Below are positions 33,743 to 43,355 of a stretch of 64,000 bases of DNA, one piece after another; position 1 is the first letter of the stretch; the number at the start of each line of letters is the position of its first letter. A program made the position numbers and the translations under genes. The notes under the pieces are model-generated. The model had not been told where the DNA came from. It saw only the letters and a program-made list of their open reading frames with translations, and did no database searches. Source of the stretch: Emticicia agri (GTDB taxonomy: Bacteria > Bacteroidota > Bacteroidia > Cytophagales > Spirosomataceae); contig NZ_SEWF01000008.1 in NCBI RefSeq assembly GCF_004168285.1, forward strand, positions 1 to 64,000. The letters are read 5' to 3'.

Positions 33743-35422
33743 ATGCGACACTCCCAACTCTTAATAGGACTATTGATTCTCTTTCTTATCACCTCTTGTG
33801 AAGAAAAACCTCTGTATGACATCATCATTAAAAATGGCCTTGTGTATGACGGCAATGGTGGTGAACCCGTAAAGGCTGATATTGCCATCATGGCTGATAC
33901 CATTGCGTTTATAGGTGATTTATCAGGACAGTCAGGAACTAAACAGACCATAGATGCCAGCGGTCTGGTGATTTCACCGGGTTTTGTGAATATGCTAAGC
34001 TGGAGTACCGAAAGCCTGATTCAGGATGGCAGGTCATTAGGTGAAATCAAACAAGGCGTAACGCTCGAAGTAATGGGCGAAGGAGATTCGATGGGGCCGT
34101 TGAGCGATTCGGTAAAAGCCTATGCACAACGCCTGCAAGGGGATATTAAATATAAAATTGAGTGGACTACCCTGGGCGAATATCTTAATTATTTAGAAAA
34201 ACGTGGGGTTTCTACCAATGTAGCCTCATTTGTAGGAGCGGCTACTGTCAGAGCCAATGAATTAGGTTATGCCAACCGCCCTCCAAATCTGGAAGAATTA
34301 GAGAGAATGAGGCAACAGGTAAGAAAAGCGATGGAAGAAGGCGCTATGGGTGTAGGGTCATCACTTATTTATGTACCAGGTACTTATGCCTCTACATACG
34401 AACTCACAGAATTAGCCAAAGTAGCGTCAGAGTATGGCGGAATGTATATTTCACATATCAGAAGTGAGGGGAACAAACTGGAAGAAGCCGTAGATGAAAT
34501 CATAAAAATAGGGAAAGATGCCAATATCCATTCAGAGATATACCATCTGAAAGCCGCAGGGAAAGACAACTGGCACAAATTAGATAAAGTAATTGCCAAG
34601 GTAGATAGCGCCCGCAAAGCCGGGATTAATATCACAGCCGATATGTATAACTATATTGCAGGAGCCACAGGTTTAGATGCCGCTATGCCCCCATGGGTGC
34701 AAGAGGGTGGTTTACCACAGTGGCGCAGACGCCTGAAAGAAGAAATTATCAGAAGAAGAGTGGGTGAAGAAATGCAGGCCAAACAAAACGAATGGGAGAA
34801 TCTTTGTCTGGCAGCAGGGGCTGATAAAACCTTACTGATTGGTTTCAAGCAAGACTCCCTGAAAAAATATATAGGCAAAACACTGGCAGAAGTAGCGGCA
34901 CTACGCCATAAAACATGGTATGAAACTGCGATGGACTTGGTTATTCAGGACGATTCAAGGGTTGACGTGGTGTATTTTTTAATGAGCGAAGAAAATGTAA
35001 AAAAACAGATTCAATTACCTTACATGAGTTTCTGTTCTGATGCGGCCTCAATGGCACCGGAAGGCGTATTTCTGAAATCGAGTGCGCATCCAAGAGCCTA
35101 TGGCAGTTTTACCCGCCTGATAGGAAAATATGTGCGCGATGAGCAGGTAATTTCTTTACAGGAAGCTATCAGAAAACTCTCGTCTTTCCCCTGCGATAAT
35201 CTGAAGATTCAGAAAAGAGGAAGATTAAAAGTAGGCTATTATGCCGATATTTTAGCTTTCGATTTGGCTAAAATGAAAGACAATGCTACTTTCGAAAAAC
35301 CCCATCAGTTATCAGAGGGTATGGTGCATGTCTTTGTAAACGGCCAGCAAGTACTGAAAGATGGCGAACACACGGGCGTAAAATCAGGAAGATTTGTAAA
35401 AGGGCCGGGCTGGAAGCCATAG
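33743..35422 (+). CDS. D-aminoacylase/amidohydrolase-type lipoprotein, HxH site absent
   Basis: Product of 559 residues. Lipobox LITSC near residue 19. The start 'YDIIIKNGLVYDGNGGEPVK' and the end ('GRLKVGYYADILAFDLAKM') are clear N-acyl-D-amino-acid deacylase / amidohydrolase features. The usual first metal motif 'GFIDxHTH' reads 'GFVNMLSWSTESL' here, without HxH. Later candidate ligands remain: 'EYGGMYISHIRSEGN', 'SEIYHLKAAGKDN' and 'PYMSFCSDAASM'. So catalysis may use a changed metal centre or be lost; a Bacteroidota branch with this change seems to exist. It is an envelope lipoprotein, alone in its unit, followed by a hairpin. Confidence 0.82.
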   Translation: MRHSQLLIGLLILFLITSCEEKPLYDIIIKNGLVYDGNGGEPVKADIAIMADTIAFIGDLSGQSGTKQTIDASGLVISPGFVNMLSWSTESLIQDGRSLGEIKQGVTLEVMGEGDSMGPLSDSVKAYAQRLQGDIKYKIEWTTLGEYLNYLEKRGVSTNVASFVGAATVRANELGYANRPPNLEELERMRQQVRKAMEEGAMGVGSSLIYVPGTYASTYELTELAKVASEYGGMYISHIRSEGNKLEEAVDEIIKIGKDANIHSEIYHLKAAGKDNWHKLDKVIAKVDSARKAGINITADMYNYIAGATGLDAAMPPWVQEGGLPQWRRRLKEEIIRRRVGEEMQAKQNEWENLCLAAGADKTLLIGFKQDSLKKYIGKTLAEVAALRHKTWYETAMDLVIQDDSRVDVVYFLMSEENVKKQIQLPYMSFCSDAASMAPEGVFLKSSAHPRAYGSFTRLIGKYVRDEQVISLQEAIRKLSSFPCDNLKIQKRGRLKVGYYADILAFDLAKMKDNATFEKPHQLSEGMVHVFVNGQQVLKDGEHTGVKSGRFVKGPGWKP

Positions 35423-35487
35423 ATATGTATCACGACTTTTACGGTCCGTCGTTACGGAAATCGTATTGAATAAAGCTGCTATTAAAT

Positions 35488-35525
35488 GGGGTATTATAAA
35501 ACACTTCTACGTTTTATGATACCCC
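35488..35525. terminator. Hairpin between convergent genes
   Basis: GGGGTATTATAAAAC pairs with GTTTTATGATACCCC around an eight-base loop. It separates the D-aminoacylase-like gene from the convergent oxidoreductase and can end both. Confidence 0.6.
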
Positions 35526-35559
35526 AAACTATTTGCCCGTCTATTATAACAGAAAATGG

Positions 35560-37113
35560 TTATTGATTTAGCACCACTTTCGCCGCATTTCTGCCGGGTA
35601 TGCCGCTTACAGCACCGCCTCTAACAGCACCTGAGCCGCAGATGTAGATATGGTCATAAGGTGTTTCTACACCCCATTTGCCTATGTGATTGGTATCTTC
35701 GGCATAAAACCACGATAAGCCATTATGAAATATATTTCCTCTTGGCATGCCTAATTCTTTCTCTAAATCTACCGAGCTTTTGGCTTCCAGGCATAAGTTG
35801 CCTTCTTTGTCTTTAGCCAGACAATCCTCTAAGGGTTCTGCCAGATATTCATTAATTCCTTTCAGAAATTTTTCTACTACCTCTTTCTTGGCAGCTTCAT
35901 TATCATGTACAAACAGTTCATAAGGTAAATCCAAGCCAAATACAGTTAGCGTATGATACCCCTGTTTTTGTAACTCTTCTGATAAAATAGAGGGGTCGGT
36001 CAGTGTATGGCAATAGATTTCACAGGCAATTTTATCAGGAATTTTACCTGATGCAGCCGTTTTAAAGGTTTCTTCCATTTGCTCAAATGATTGATTGATA
36101 TGGAAAGTGCCTGCAAATGCCTGTTCTGGCTTTACCTGAGTGTCTTTTAACTGAGGTAGTCTTTTCAGCAGCAGGTTAATTTTAAAAGCAGTTCCTTCTT
36201 CTGTTGATTTGTAGGGTAAGGGTTTATACCCTAAAAGTTTTTCCAATACTTTTGGGGCAGCATTGTGCAGTATATCTCCGGCTGTTACCTGATATGGCTT
36301 TTCATGCTGCTTATAAATTATTTTAGTGCCATCTATACGCTTCACTTCTGCATCTGCTATTATTTCTACACCTGAGTCAATTGCTTTTTTTATTAACTGA
36401 GCTACCAGATTACCCATGCCACCTTGTGGCACCCGCCATTCGCCTGTCTTGTTGCCGATGATATGATAAATAAATGTCTTATTCTGTAACAAACTTTCGT
36501 CATAGGCATGGGTATAAGACCCTATTTTGGCATCGGTCATCAATACACCTCGAAGAATATCAGATTTTACATGGGTTTCTATGAATTTGCCGATGGGCTC
36601 TTCTACAAAACTTTGCCAGAGTTCGCTCTGGTTCTCCGCCTCAAAATAGGCCTTCCAGTCTGCTTTACTTTTTAGGGGTAACAAAAACGAATCCCATATC
36701 AATCCGGCAAATGTCTGTTGTTTCTTCAGAATAGTCTGGTACCCCTCCCATTCTTCCTCTCCATAGCCCATGTTCAGCACCGATTTCCGTGAAACTTCTT
36801 CATCTGCATTGCTGATAAGTAAGCCTTTATGTACCCCATTCTGCACATAAGGTGTATAAGAAGCAATATTTCTGCGGAGTAACTTTATATCAAGATTTAG
36901 TTCTTCAAAAATCTCTTTTGGAAAAAGACTTACCAGATAAGAATATCTTGAGAGATAAGCCTCATAATCAGGAAAAACTTTTTGTGAGGTTGTACCCCCA
37001 CCTATATAATCGTTCTTTTCTAAAATCAATACTTTTTTACCTGCTTTTGCCAAATAACAAGCAGCTACCAGGCCATTATGCCCCCCTCCTATGATGACTG
37101 AATCGTAGATCAT
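35560..37113 (-). CDS. FAD-dependent oxidoreductase, phytoene-desaturase-like
   Basis: Product of 517 residues. The N-terminal FAD-binding site is 'SVIIGGGHNGLVAACYLAKA' followed by 'VLILEKNDYIGGGTTSQKVF', and the C-terminal one 'YDHIYICGSGAVRGGAVSG'. The order fits the PYROXD2 / phytoene-desaturase-like amine oxidase superfamily. Substrate is not known; it is not next to carotenoid genes. It lies in the cytosol (no signal). Following is a repeat element, and the glutamine amidotransferase gene is upstream on the same strand. Confidence 0.86.
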   Translation of the reverse strand: MIYDSVIIGGGHNGLVAACYLAKAGKKVLILEKNDYIGGGTTSQKVFPDYEAYLSRYSYLVSLFPKEIFEELNLDIKLLRRNIASYTPYVQNGVHKGLLISNADEEVSRKSVLNMGYGEEEWEGYQTILKKQQTFAGLIWDSFLLPLKSKADWKAYFEAENQSELWQSFVEEPIGKFIETHVKSDILRGVLMTDAKIGSYTHAYDESLLQNKTFIYHIIGNKTGEWRVPQGGMGNLVAQLIKKAIDSGVEIIADAEVKRIDGTKIIYKQHEKPYQVTAGDILHNAAPKVLEKLLGYKPLPYKSTEEGTAFKINLLLKRLPQLKDTQVKPEQAFAGTFHINQSFEQMEETFKTAASGKIPDKIACEIYCHTLTDPSILSEELQKQGYHTLTVFGLDLPYELFVHDNEAAKKEVVEKFLKGINEYLAEPLEDCLAKDKEGNLCLEAKSSVDLEKELGMPRGNIFHNGLSWFYAEDTNHIGKWGVETPYDHIYICGSGAVRGGAVSGIPGRNAAKVVLNQ

Positions 37114-37134
37114 TTTAATTGATAAGTAGTTAAG

Positions 37135-37278
37135 TTGTCTGAACTATGATTTAGCTGATTAAATGATTTCTCTGAATTGTGGTTTTGATAATAGTAGAAT
37201 GATTATCTGATAATAAAATGTTTAATGTCAAAAATCAATCAGGTAAATCCATTAATCAGTTCAATCATAGTTCAAGAC
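37135..37278. repeat. Inverted-repeat element, GTCTTGAACT family, copy 2
   Basis: TTGTCTGAACTATGATTTAG (37135-37154) and onward pairs imperfectly with ATCATAGTTCAAGAC at 37264-37278. It is related to copy 1 at 18347-18492. It runs into the glutamine amidotransferase gene and supplies its stop codon. Confidence 0.8.
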
Positions 37279-37972
37279 TAAATCCCCCTGCCGCCTGAAT
37301 AAAAACCTCTCTGATTCGGTTATTGAAAGGGTTCTGAAAATCTTCAATCCGTTCAGGGTGCCATTGCACCAGCGTCAGCGAATGCCCATTCGGATTTTTC
37401 CATTCAAGACCTTCTACAATTCCGTCTTCCGACAATGCGTTAACCACTAAAGTATCTGCCGGTACATCTACTGACTGGTGGTGTGCCGAATTGATTTCTC
37501 CTGTGGTAACACGGGTAATTTCAGCCAGTTCTGTGTCAGGAAAAACCTCTATTTGGTGGTATCGGTCTTTACCTTCATAATACTTGGAATGATTATTTTT
37601 TCCGATGCTCGGAATATCACCAATCAGGGTTCCCCCTAAAAAAACATTGGCAAATTGCAAACCTCTGCAAATACCTAATAACGGCACCTTATGCGCAAAA
37701 ACATATTCACAAACTTTCCATTCAAACTCATCACGTTGTTCGTCCATAAACGCCGGGTTACACAAGGCAAGGTTTTCCGGTTTGTTATAAAATCTGGGGT
37801 GAACGTCTTCTCCGCCTGTAAGTAATACGCCATTACATTGGCTGATTTCTTCTAAATTATTTTCCTTGTATCCAAGTTTGATTATACGTATATTGTCGTT
37901 TTGGCATAGAACCCATTGTTCATAAATCGGGTGCTTTTCGCCGCAGTCAGTAATGCCAATTGTTATTTTCAT
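37265..37972 (-). CDS. Gamma-glutamyl-GABA hydrolase-type class I glutamine amidotransferase
   Basis: Product of 235 residues from the ATG at 37972. Peptidase C26 features: catalytic Cys in 'VPLLGICRGLQFANVF', His/Glu in 'LVQWHPERIED', and 'GVLLTGGEDVHPRFY' early. Family members hydrolyse gamma-glutamyl bonds of gamma-glutamyl-GABA (putrescine use) or polyglutamate. The last residues (FSLEL and the stop) are read from a repeat element, so the native C-terminus may have been replaced. It is upstream of the oxidoreductase on the same strand. Confidence 0.88.
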   Translation of the reverse strand: MKITIGITDCGEKHPIYEQWVLCQNDNIRIIKLGYKENNLEEISQCNGVLLTGGEDVHPRFYNKPENLALCNPAFMDEQRDEFEWKVCEYVFAHKVPLLGICRGLQFANVFLGGTLIGDIPSIGKNNHSKYYEGKDRYHQIEVFPDTELAEITRVTTGEINSAHHQSVDVPADTLVVNALSEDGIVEGLEWKNPNGHSLTLVQWHPERIEDFQNPFNNRIREVFIQAAGGFSLEL

Positions 37973-38259
37973 CGAACAAATAGTGAAAAAGATAAGATAA
38001 AACGAGGTAATGCATCCGCTCAATAAGGAAACTATTGATTACTACGGAACATAAGATTTAACAATGTAAAAAGTCTTAGATGGTATGATTTTTGACTACT
38101 CAACAGTAGTTGCTCTCACAAAAATTGTAATTTATCAAACTAAAAACAAATAGTTTGTACAATCGCTGTAATAGCCATTATATTTACTTTTGCCGGAATC
38201 TTTCTAAAACGTAAAATCTGCTGCTATCATATTGTTTTAACACACGTTACGATATAAAA

Positions 38260-38267
38260 TAATTTTG
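38260..38267 (+). promoter_or_regulatory. -7 box (TAATTTTG) for the hybrid kinase
   Basis: Perfect TAnnTTTG 77 bp upstream of the ATG at 38345. A second TACTTTTG lies at 38185-38192. The 372-bp gap 37973-38344 holds no gene; only these boxes and AT-rich sequence are seen. Confidence 0.4.
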
Positions 38268-38344
38268 TTCATGCCTGAGTAAAATTATGATAAACTTTAC
38301 GGTTTAGTGTTTGAGTTTGAAATGAATTTATTTAAACAAAAAGA

Positions 38345-41300
38345 ATGACAGCCTTATTACCTGTTCCAGTCAACGAAAAGGATAGACTAAAAGCCCTGAA
38401 AAGCTACAATTTACTTGATTCAGTAAACGAAGAAGAATTTGACCGACTTACCAGATTAGCTTCCATTATTTGCGGCGTTCCTATTTCGCTGGTGAGTTTG
38501 GTTGATGAAGAAAGGCAGTGGTTCAAATCCAAAATTGGCCTGAAAGACAACGAAACCAGTCGTGATATTTCTTTCTGCCAATATACGATTATGGACAAAG
38601 CAATTTTTGAAGTAGAAGATGCTACACAAGACGAACGCTTCAAAGATAATCCGCTCGTATTAGGAGAGCCCAATATACGTTTTTATGCGGGCTATCCTTT
38701 GATAGACCCAAATGGTTATGCGCTGGGGTCTTTGTGCGTAATCGATGATAAACCTAAAAAACTGAATAAAAAGCAGGAAGAGGCACTTACGATTATAGCA
38801 CAGGAAGTAATTTCACAGATTATTGCCCGCAAAGAAAAAGAAGATCTGAAAAACTATGAAACGCTTTTTAACCTCTCAAATGATTTGATATGTATTGTCA
38901 ATGATGGCTATTTTAAAAAGATTAATCCGGCATTTAACCATACCCTTGGTTGGACTAATGAACAATTGTTAGAAAAACCGGTTCAGGACTTTATTCATCG
39001 TGAAGATATAGAAAATTCAAAAGAACAACTCAAAGCCCTCTCTAACGGCGAAAAAACATTAAGTATAAATAACAGATACAGAACAGCTGAAGGCGATTAT
39101 AAACTGCTGCAATGGGTGGTTACCAAAGAACCTGATACAGGAAATTCGTATGCCATCGGCCGTGATATTACTGAACAGCATCGTATCGAACATGAGTTAG
39201 TAGAAACCAAAAACATGTTGGAGTCGACCAACAGGATAGCCAGAATTGGGGCGTGGAAAGTAAACTTAGAAACTAAAGAGGTAATATTTTCTGAAATTAC
39301 GAAAGAAATTCATGAATTAAGCCCTGAGTACATTCCAACAATAGAGCACAGTATGCTCGTTACTAAAGGAGAAGAAAACAGGAGTGAGATTCAAAACCTG
39401 GTAGAATCTGCCATCAGAACAGGTGAACCTTTCGATACCGAGATCCAGATTGTAACCGATAAAGGCAATACTAAATGGGTACGGGCATTAGGTAGAGTAG
39501 AGTTTAGCCAAGGCAAGCCTAATATTATTTATGGCACTATACAAGATATAGACAAAGAGAAACAGGTAAGGCTTGAATTAGACAAAGTTTATACCGAACT
39601 AAAAGCCATATTAGATGCCGATTCAGGGGTTTCGATTATTACAAGCGATAACTTCGGTACGGTCAGGACTTTCAATAAAGGTTCAGAATTGATGCTGGGC
39701 TACAAAGCCGAAGAAGTAATAGGTATTAAGAAAGCAAGTACTTTCCATGACCCTGAAGAAGTGAGAAAACATGCAGAAAAAATAACTGCCGAATTGGGTA
39801 TTACTTTAAGAGAGGTCAATGAAGCATTTGTAGCCAAACCGCGTTTGGGCATAACTGATACCAATGAGTGGACTTACATTACCAAGGATGGGTCAAGAAT
39901 CACAGTTGAACTGTCAATAACGCCACTTACTGACCCACAAAAGAAAATTACCGGCTTTGTGGGTATTGCCAAAGATATTACTGCCAAGAAAATATGGGAA
40001 CGTAAGATCATGCTCAGTGAAGAGCGCCACAGAGGTTTCTTTGAGCACTCTCAGGGTTTGATGTGTACGCACGACTTAAAAGGCAGATTCCTGACTGTAA
40101 ATCCGGCCGGAGCGCAATTGTTAGGTTATTCGGCTGAAGAGTATCTGCAAAAATCTCTGTTTGATTTAGTGCCTGCCGAATATGCCGACGTAGTAAAGGC
40201 CTATCTGCATCAGATAAAGGAACAAGGGTACTTTAAAGGATTGATGAAAGTTCAGCACCGGGATGGTTCTTTCAAGACCTGGATGTATAATAATATTCTT
40301 TCTGAATTGATGGATGGCGAAAAATACGTAATAGGTAATGCTGTAGATATGACAGACCGTATTCTGATGGAGAAAGAACTGATTAAAGCAAAAGTACAAG
40401 CAGAACAGAATGCCCATGCCAAAGATGTGTTTCTGGCGAATATGAGCCATGAAATCCGTACGCCGATGAATGCCATTGTTGGTTTTGCCAATCTGTTGAA
40501 AGACACCCTTTTAAATGAAGAACAGGCGGAATATCTGTCTTATATTATTACCTCAACCGAAAACCTGTTAGGGATTATCAACGATATTTTAGATATTTCA
40601 AAAATTGAATCAGGGCATATTGTAATCGAAGAAATACCTTTCAGTATAAAGGAAATTGTAAAAACGGTAAGAAGTATTCTGAAAAACAAAGCTACTGAGA
40701 AAGGCCTGGAATTAGATTGTCGGATAGACGAAAACATTCCTGAAGTACTGTTAGGAGACCCGACCAGATTGAACCAGATATTACTCAATCTGGCCAACAA
40801 TGCGGTTAAGTTTACTACTTCAGGATCGGTTAATATCATAGTAGAGCAAAACGCAAGTACCGATACTGAAACTACTATCGCGTTTAAGGTGGTTGATACT
40901 GGTATAGGTATTCCGCAAGACAAGATAGATATGATTTTTGACCGCTTTACCCAAGCTAATTCAGATACTACCCGTAAATTTGGTGGTACAGGCTTAGGGT
41001 TAAGTATTTCAAAATCATTGGTAGAGTTGCAGAATGGCGAATTATGGGTAGAAAGCGTACCAGACCAGGGTTCTACTTTTGCCTTTACACTTACTTATAA
41101 AAAGGTAAAAGACGAGGTATCAAAGAATAAAAACGGCAATAATATACTGCTCGTAAGCGATAAGAAAGTACATGTATTGTTGGTCGAAGACAATATTCTG
41201 AATCAGAAACTCGCTTTAAGAGTATTAGAGAAATTCGGGTTCACTTCTGACCTGGCAGCAAATGGCCGGATTGCAACAGAAAAAGTCAGAGACAATCGAT

Positions 41301-41521
41301 ATGATATTATTCTGATGGATTTACAGATGCCCGAAATGGACGGTTATCAGGCTACTACTTTTATACGCAACGAGCTAAAAGATACAACGCCTATTATGGC
41401 CATGACGGCACACTCATTGGTAGGCGAAAAAGACAAATGTATTGAAATTGGCATGAACGAATACATTACCAAGCCTTTCAATCAAAAAGAACTATTCGAT
41501 AAGATCATGAGCTTTGTATAA
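38345..41521 (+). CDS. Hybrid sensor histidine kinase (GAF-PAS-HK-receiver)
   Basis: Product of 1058 residues, cytosolic. Order: N-terminal GAF-like domain (to about 160, 'ICGVPISLVSLVDEERQWF'), four PAS/PAC units (about 170-680), a His-kinase core with the H-box 'FLANMSHEIRTPMNAIVG', N-box 'QILLNLANNAVKFT', 'VVDTGIGIP' and 'FGGTGLGLSIS', then a C-terminal receiver with the phospho-acceptor Asp in 'DIILMDLQMPEMDGYQA' and Lys in 'EYITKPFNQ'. It senses internal signals and phosphorylates its own receiver; no output partner is adjacent. Followed by a repeat element and the phosphate pair. Confidence 0.93.
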   Translation: MTALLPVPVNEKDRLKALKSYNLLDSVNEEEFDRLTRLASIICGVPISLVSLVDEERQWFKSKIGLKDNETSRDISFCQYTIMDKAIFEVEDATQDERFKDNPLVLGEPNIRFYAGYPLIDPNGYALGSLCVIDDKPKKLNKKQEEALTIIAQEVISQIIARKEKEDLKNYETLFNLSNDLICIVNDGYFKKINPAFNHTLGWTNEQLLEKPVQDFIHREDIENSKEQLKALSNGEKTLSINNRYRTAEGDYKLLQWVVTKEPDTGNSYAIGRDITEQHRIEHELVETKNMLESTNRIARIGAWKVNLETKEVIFSEITKEIHELSPEYIPTIEHSMLVTKGEENRSEIQNLVESAIRTGEPFDTEIQIVTDKGNTKWVRALGRVEFSQGKPNIIYGTIQDIDKEKQVRLELDKVYTELKAILDADSGVSIITSDNFGTVRTFNKGSELMLGYKAEEVIGIKKASTFHDPEEVRKHAEKITAELGITLREVNEAFVAKPRLGITDTNEWTYITKDGSRITVELSITPLTDPQKKITGFVGIAKDITAKKIWERKIMLSEERHRGFFEHSQGLMCTHDLKGRFLTVNPAGAQLLGYSAEEYLQKSLFDLVPAEYADVVKAYLHQIKEQGYFKGLMKVQHRDGSFKTWMYNNILSELMDGEKYVIGNAVDMTDRILMEKELIKAKVQAEQNAHAKDVFLANMSHEIRTPMNAIVGFANLLKDTLLNEEQAEYLSYIITSTENLLGIINDILDISKIESGHIVIEEIPFSIKEIVKTVRSILKNKATEKGLELDCRIDENIPEVLLGDPTRLNQILLNLANNAVKFTTSGSVNIIVEQNASTDTETTIAFKVVDTGIGIPQDKIDMIFDRFTQANSDTTRKFGGTGLGLSISKSLVELQNGELWVESVPDQGSTFAFTLTYKKVKDEVSKNKNGNNILLVSDKKVHVLLVEDNILNQKLALRVLEKFGFTSDLAANGRIATEKVRDNRYDIILMDLQMPEMDGYQATTFIRNELKDTTPIMAMTAHSLVGEKDKCIEIGMNEYITKPFNQKELFDKIMSFV

Positions 41522-41673
41522 GAATTGTCGATTGCATATTGTCGAATATTTTTTTATTGTCGAGTGTCAATTGCAGATTGTCGAATGGTAAACTCGACAA
41601 TTTGCAATCGAAAATCGACAATCAAATTGACAATCCGAATCGCAATGGCGACCCGTTCGACATTCGACAATTC
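41522..41673. repeat. Inverted-repeat element, ATTGTCGA family
   Basis: GAATTGTCGATTGC at the left end and GACATTCGACAATTC at the right end are inversely related. Between them short ATTGTCGA and TCGACAAT units repeat several times in both orientations, so the element can fold in several ways. Confidence 0.75.
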
Positions 41674-41799
41674 CTTTCTTCTTCCTAAGTTTACAATTTC
41701 TTAACATGTTTTCTTCCTACTATTGAAGAAACTTTCGGAATTTTGCACTATGAACACCAATATAAATCATACTGTAATAACTTAAACCCAAAATCCCTT

Positions 41800-43215
41800 A
41801 TGTTTGGCTTAGAAACCGACATTTTTCTTTTACTTTCTTTCTGCCTTCTGGCGGCCTGCGCATTTGAATTCATAAATGGTTTCCACGATACCGCCAACGC
41901 CGTTGCCACTGTTATCTACACCAATTCGCTAAAACCAACCCAAGCCGTTGTATGGTCGGGGTTAATTAATTTTGTAGGTGTAGTAACCGGCGGAGTAGGC
42001 GTAGGAATGAGCATAGTAAATCTGCTTCCGGTTGAGCTTCTGATTGACCAGAATGTTTACCATAGTATAGCCATGGTACTGGCCTTATTATTCAGTGCCA
42101 TCATCTGGAACTTCGGAACCTGGTATTTTGGTATTCCGGCATCCAGTTCGCATACACTCATCGGTGCTATTTTAGGGGTTGGTTTAGGATACGCCCTATT
42201 GCCCGATAACGCCACAGGAGTAGCTGCCGTAAACTGGGACAAAGCCAAAGAAATATTCTATGCACTTTTTTTATCACCTCTCGTAGGTTTTAGTTTAGCT
42301 GTTATCTTAATGTTTACGCTTCGTAGAGTATTAAATAAAGACATCAGAAAACAGATATTTGACGAGCCTAAGAAAAACGAAGAACCGCCTTTTTGGGTAA
42401 GAGCCATTCTGATAACAACCTGTACACTGGTAAGTTTCTTTCATGGCCGTAACGATGGACAAAAAGGTATCGGACTGGTAATGTTGATTCTGATTGGGAT
42501 TCTGCCTGCTTATTTTGCTATCAATAATACCATTGATTTTGATAAAATTAAACCCGACCTGTCCACTATTTCTGAAAAAGTAGCCTTAATAGATACTACT
42601 AAAGTTTCAGATGTTGAAAAAGTAAGGATCAATGACATCAAAGCAAGTGTTGGCTTTCTTAATTCGCTGGCAGATAGTAACAAAGTCAGCAAAGCCAATG
42701 CCTTAGACGCCCGCAAAGCTTTGCTGACTATCAGTGGCAATGCTAAAAAATTAGTAGAAGACCCTGACGTAATTCTGAGTGCAGCCGATAAAACTGCGCT
42801 GAAAGCCGCAGCCGTACAAGAAGAGAAAGGTATCAGAAAATATACCGACCACGCTCCTATGTGGGTCGTACTCATGATTTCGCTCTCATTAGGATTAGGA
42901 ACCATGATAGGCTGGAAACGGATTGTAGTAACCGTAGGAGAAAAAATCGGAAAATCGCACCTGACTTATGCTCAGGGAGCATCAGCCGAATTAGTGGCAG
43001 CTACTACTATCGGATTGGCCTCGTGGTTTAAATTACCAGTAAGTACTACGCACTCCTTATCGTCGGGTATTGCAGGTACAATGGTTGCCAGCAAAGGTAT
43101 CAAAAATTTACAATCGGGCACTATCAAAAATATCGCATTAGCCTGGGTGCTTACCTTACCGGTTGCTATTATTCTTTCAGCTACATTATTTCTCTTCTTC
43201 CGTTGGTTATTGTAA
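41800..43215 (+). CDS. Inorganic phosphate transporter, PiT family
   Basis: Product of 471 residues from the ATG at 41800. Two PiT signature repeats: 'FEFINGFHDTANAVATVIYT' and 'SFFHGRNDGQKGIGLVML', with 'WYFGIPASSSHTLIGAILG' and 'WFKLPVSTTHSLSSGIAGTM'. It moves phosphate (metal phosphate) with a proton or sodium gradient. Between the halves is a ~110-residue soluble segment ('FDKIKPDLSTISEKV' to 'GIRKYTDHAPM'), an unusual insertion. The phosphate-porin gene follows on the same strand. Confidence 0.94.
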   Translation: MFGLETDIFLLLSFCLLAACAFEFINGFHDTANAVATVIYTNSLKPTQAVVWSGLINFVGVVTGGVGVGMSIVNLLPVELLIDQNVYHSIAMVLALLFSAIIWNFGTWYFGIPASSSHTLIGAILGVGLGYALLPDNATGVAAVNWDKAKEIFYALFLSPLVGFSLAVILMFTLRRVLNKDIRKQIFDEPKKNEEPPFWVRAILITTCTLVSFFHGRNDGQKGIGLVMLILIGILPAYFAINNTIDFDKIKPDLSTISEKVALIDTTKVSDVEKVRINDIKASVGFLNSLADSNKVSKANALDARKALLTISGNAKKLVEDPDVILSAADKTALKAAAVQEEKGIRKYTDHAPMWVVLMISLSLGLGTMIGWKRIVVTVGEKIGKSHLTYAQGASAELVAATTIGLASWFKLPVSTTHSLSSGIAGTMVASKGIKNLQSGTIKNIALAWVLTLPVAIILSATLFLFFRWLL

Positions 43216-43263
43216 TAGAGAAGAAAAAACGATAAAATAGAAGAATGTACTTCTTTTATTAAT

Positions 43264-43305
43264 AAAAGATTTTGGGATAGACTCAATCCTGTCCCAAAAT
43301 CTTTT
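43264..43305 (+). terminator. Hairpin between the phosphate transporter and the porin
   Basis: AAAAGATTTTGGGA pairs with TCCCAAAATCTTTT around a 14-base loop. It may end or attenuate the transporter transcript before the porin gene. Confidence 0.6.
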
Positions 43306-43355
43306 GTATATCGCAAAAATCCCTTCAATTTTGCAGCACTATTGATTTTACACCA

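Noticed and set aside
35427-35470. Another arm of the GACGATTT...AATCGTC repeat
   Set aside because: Some similarity (ATGTATCACGACTTTT and AAATCGTATTG) but the stem does not pair well, so it is left unassigned.
41522-41673. Possible CRISPR array (several ATTGTCGA units)
   Set aside because: Units are short, occur in both orientations with irregular spacing and unique-length spacers are lacking; it is an inverted-repeat element.
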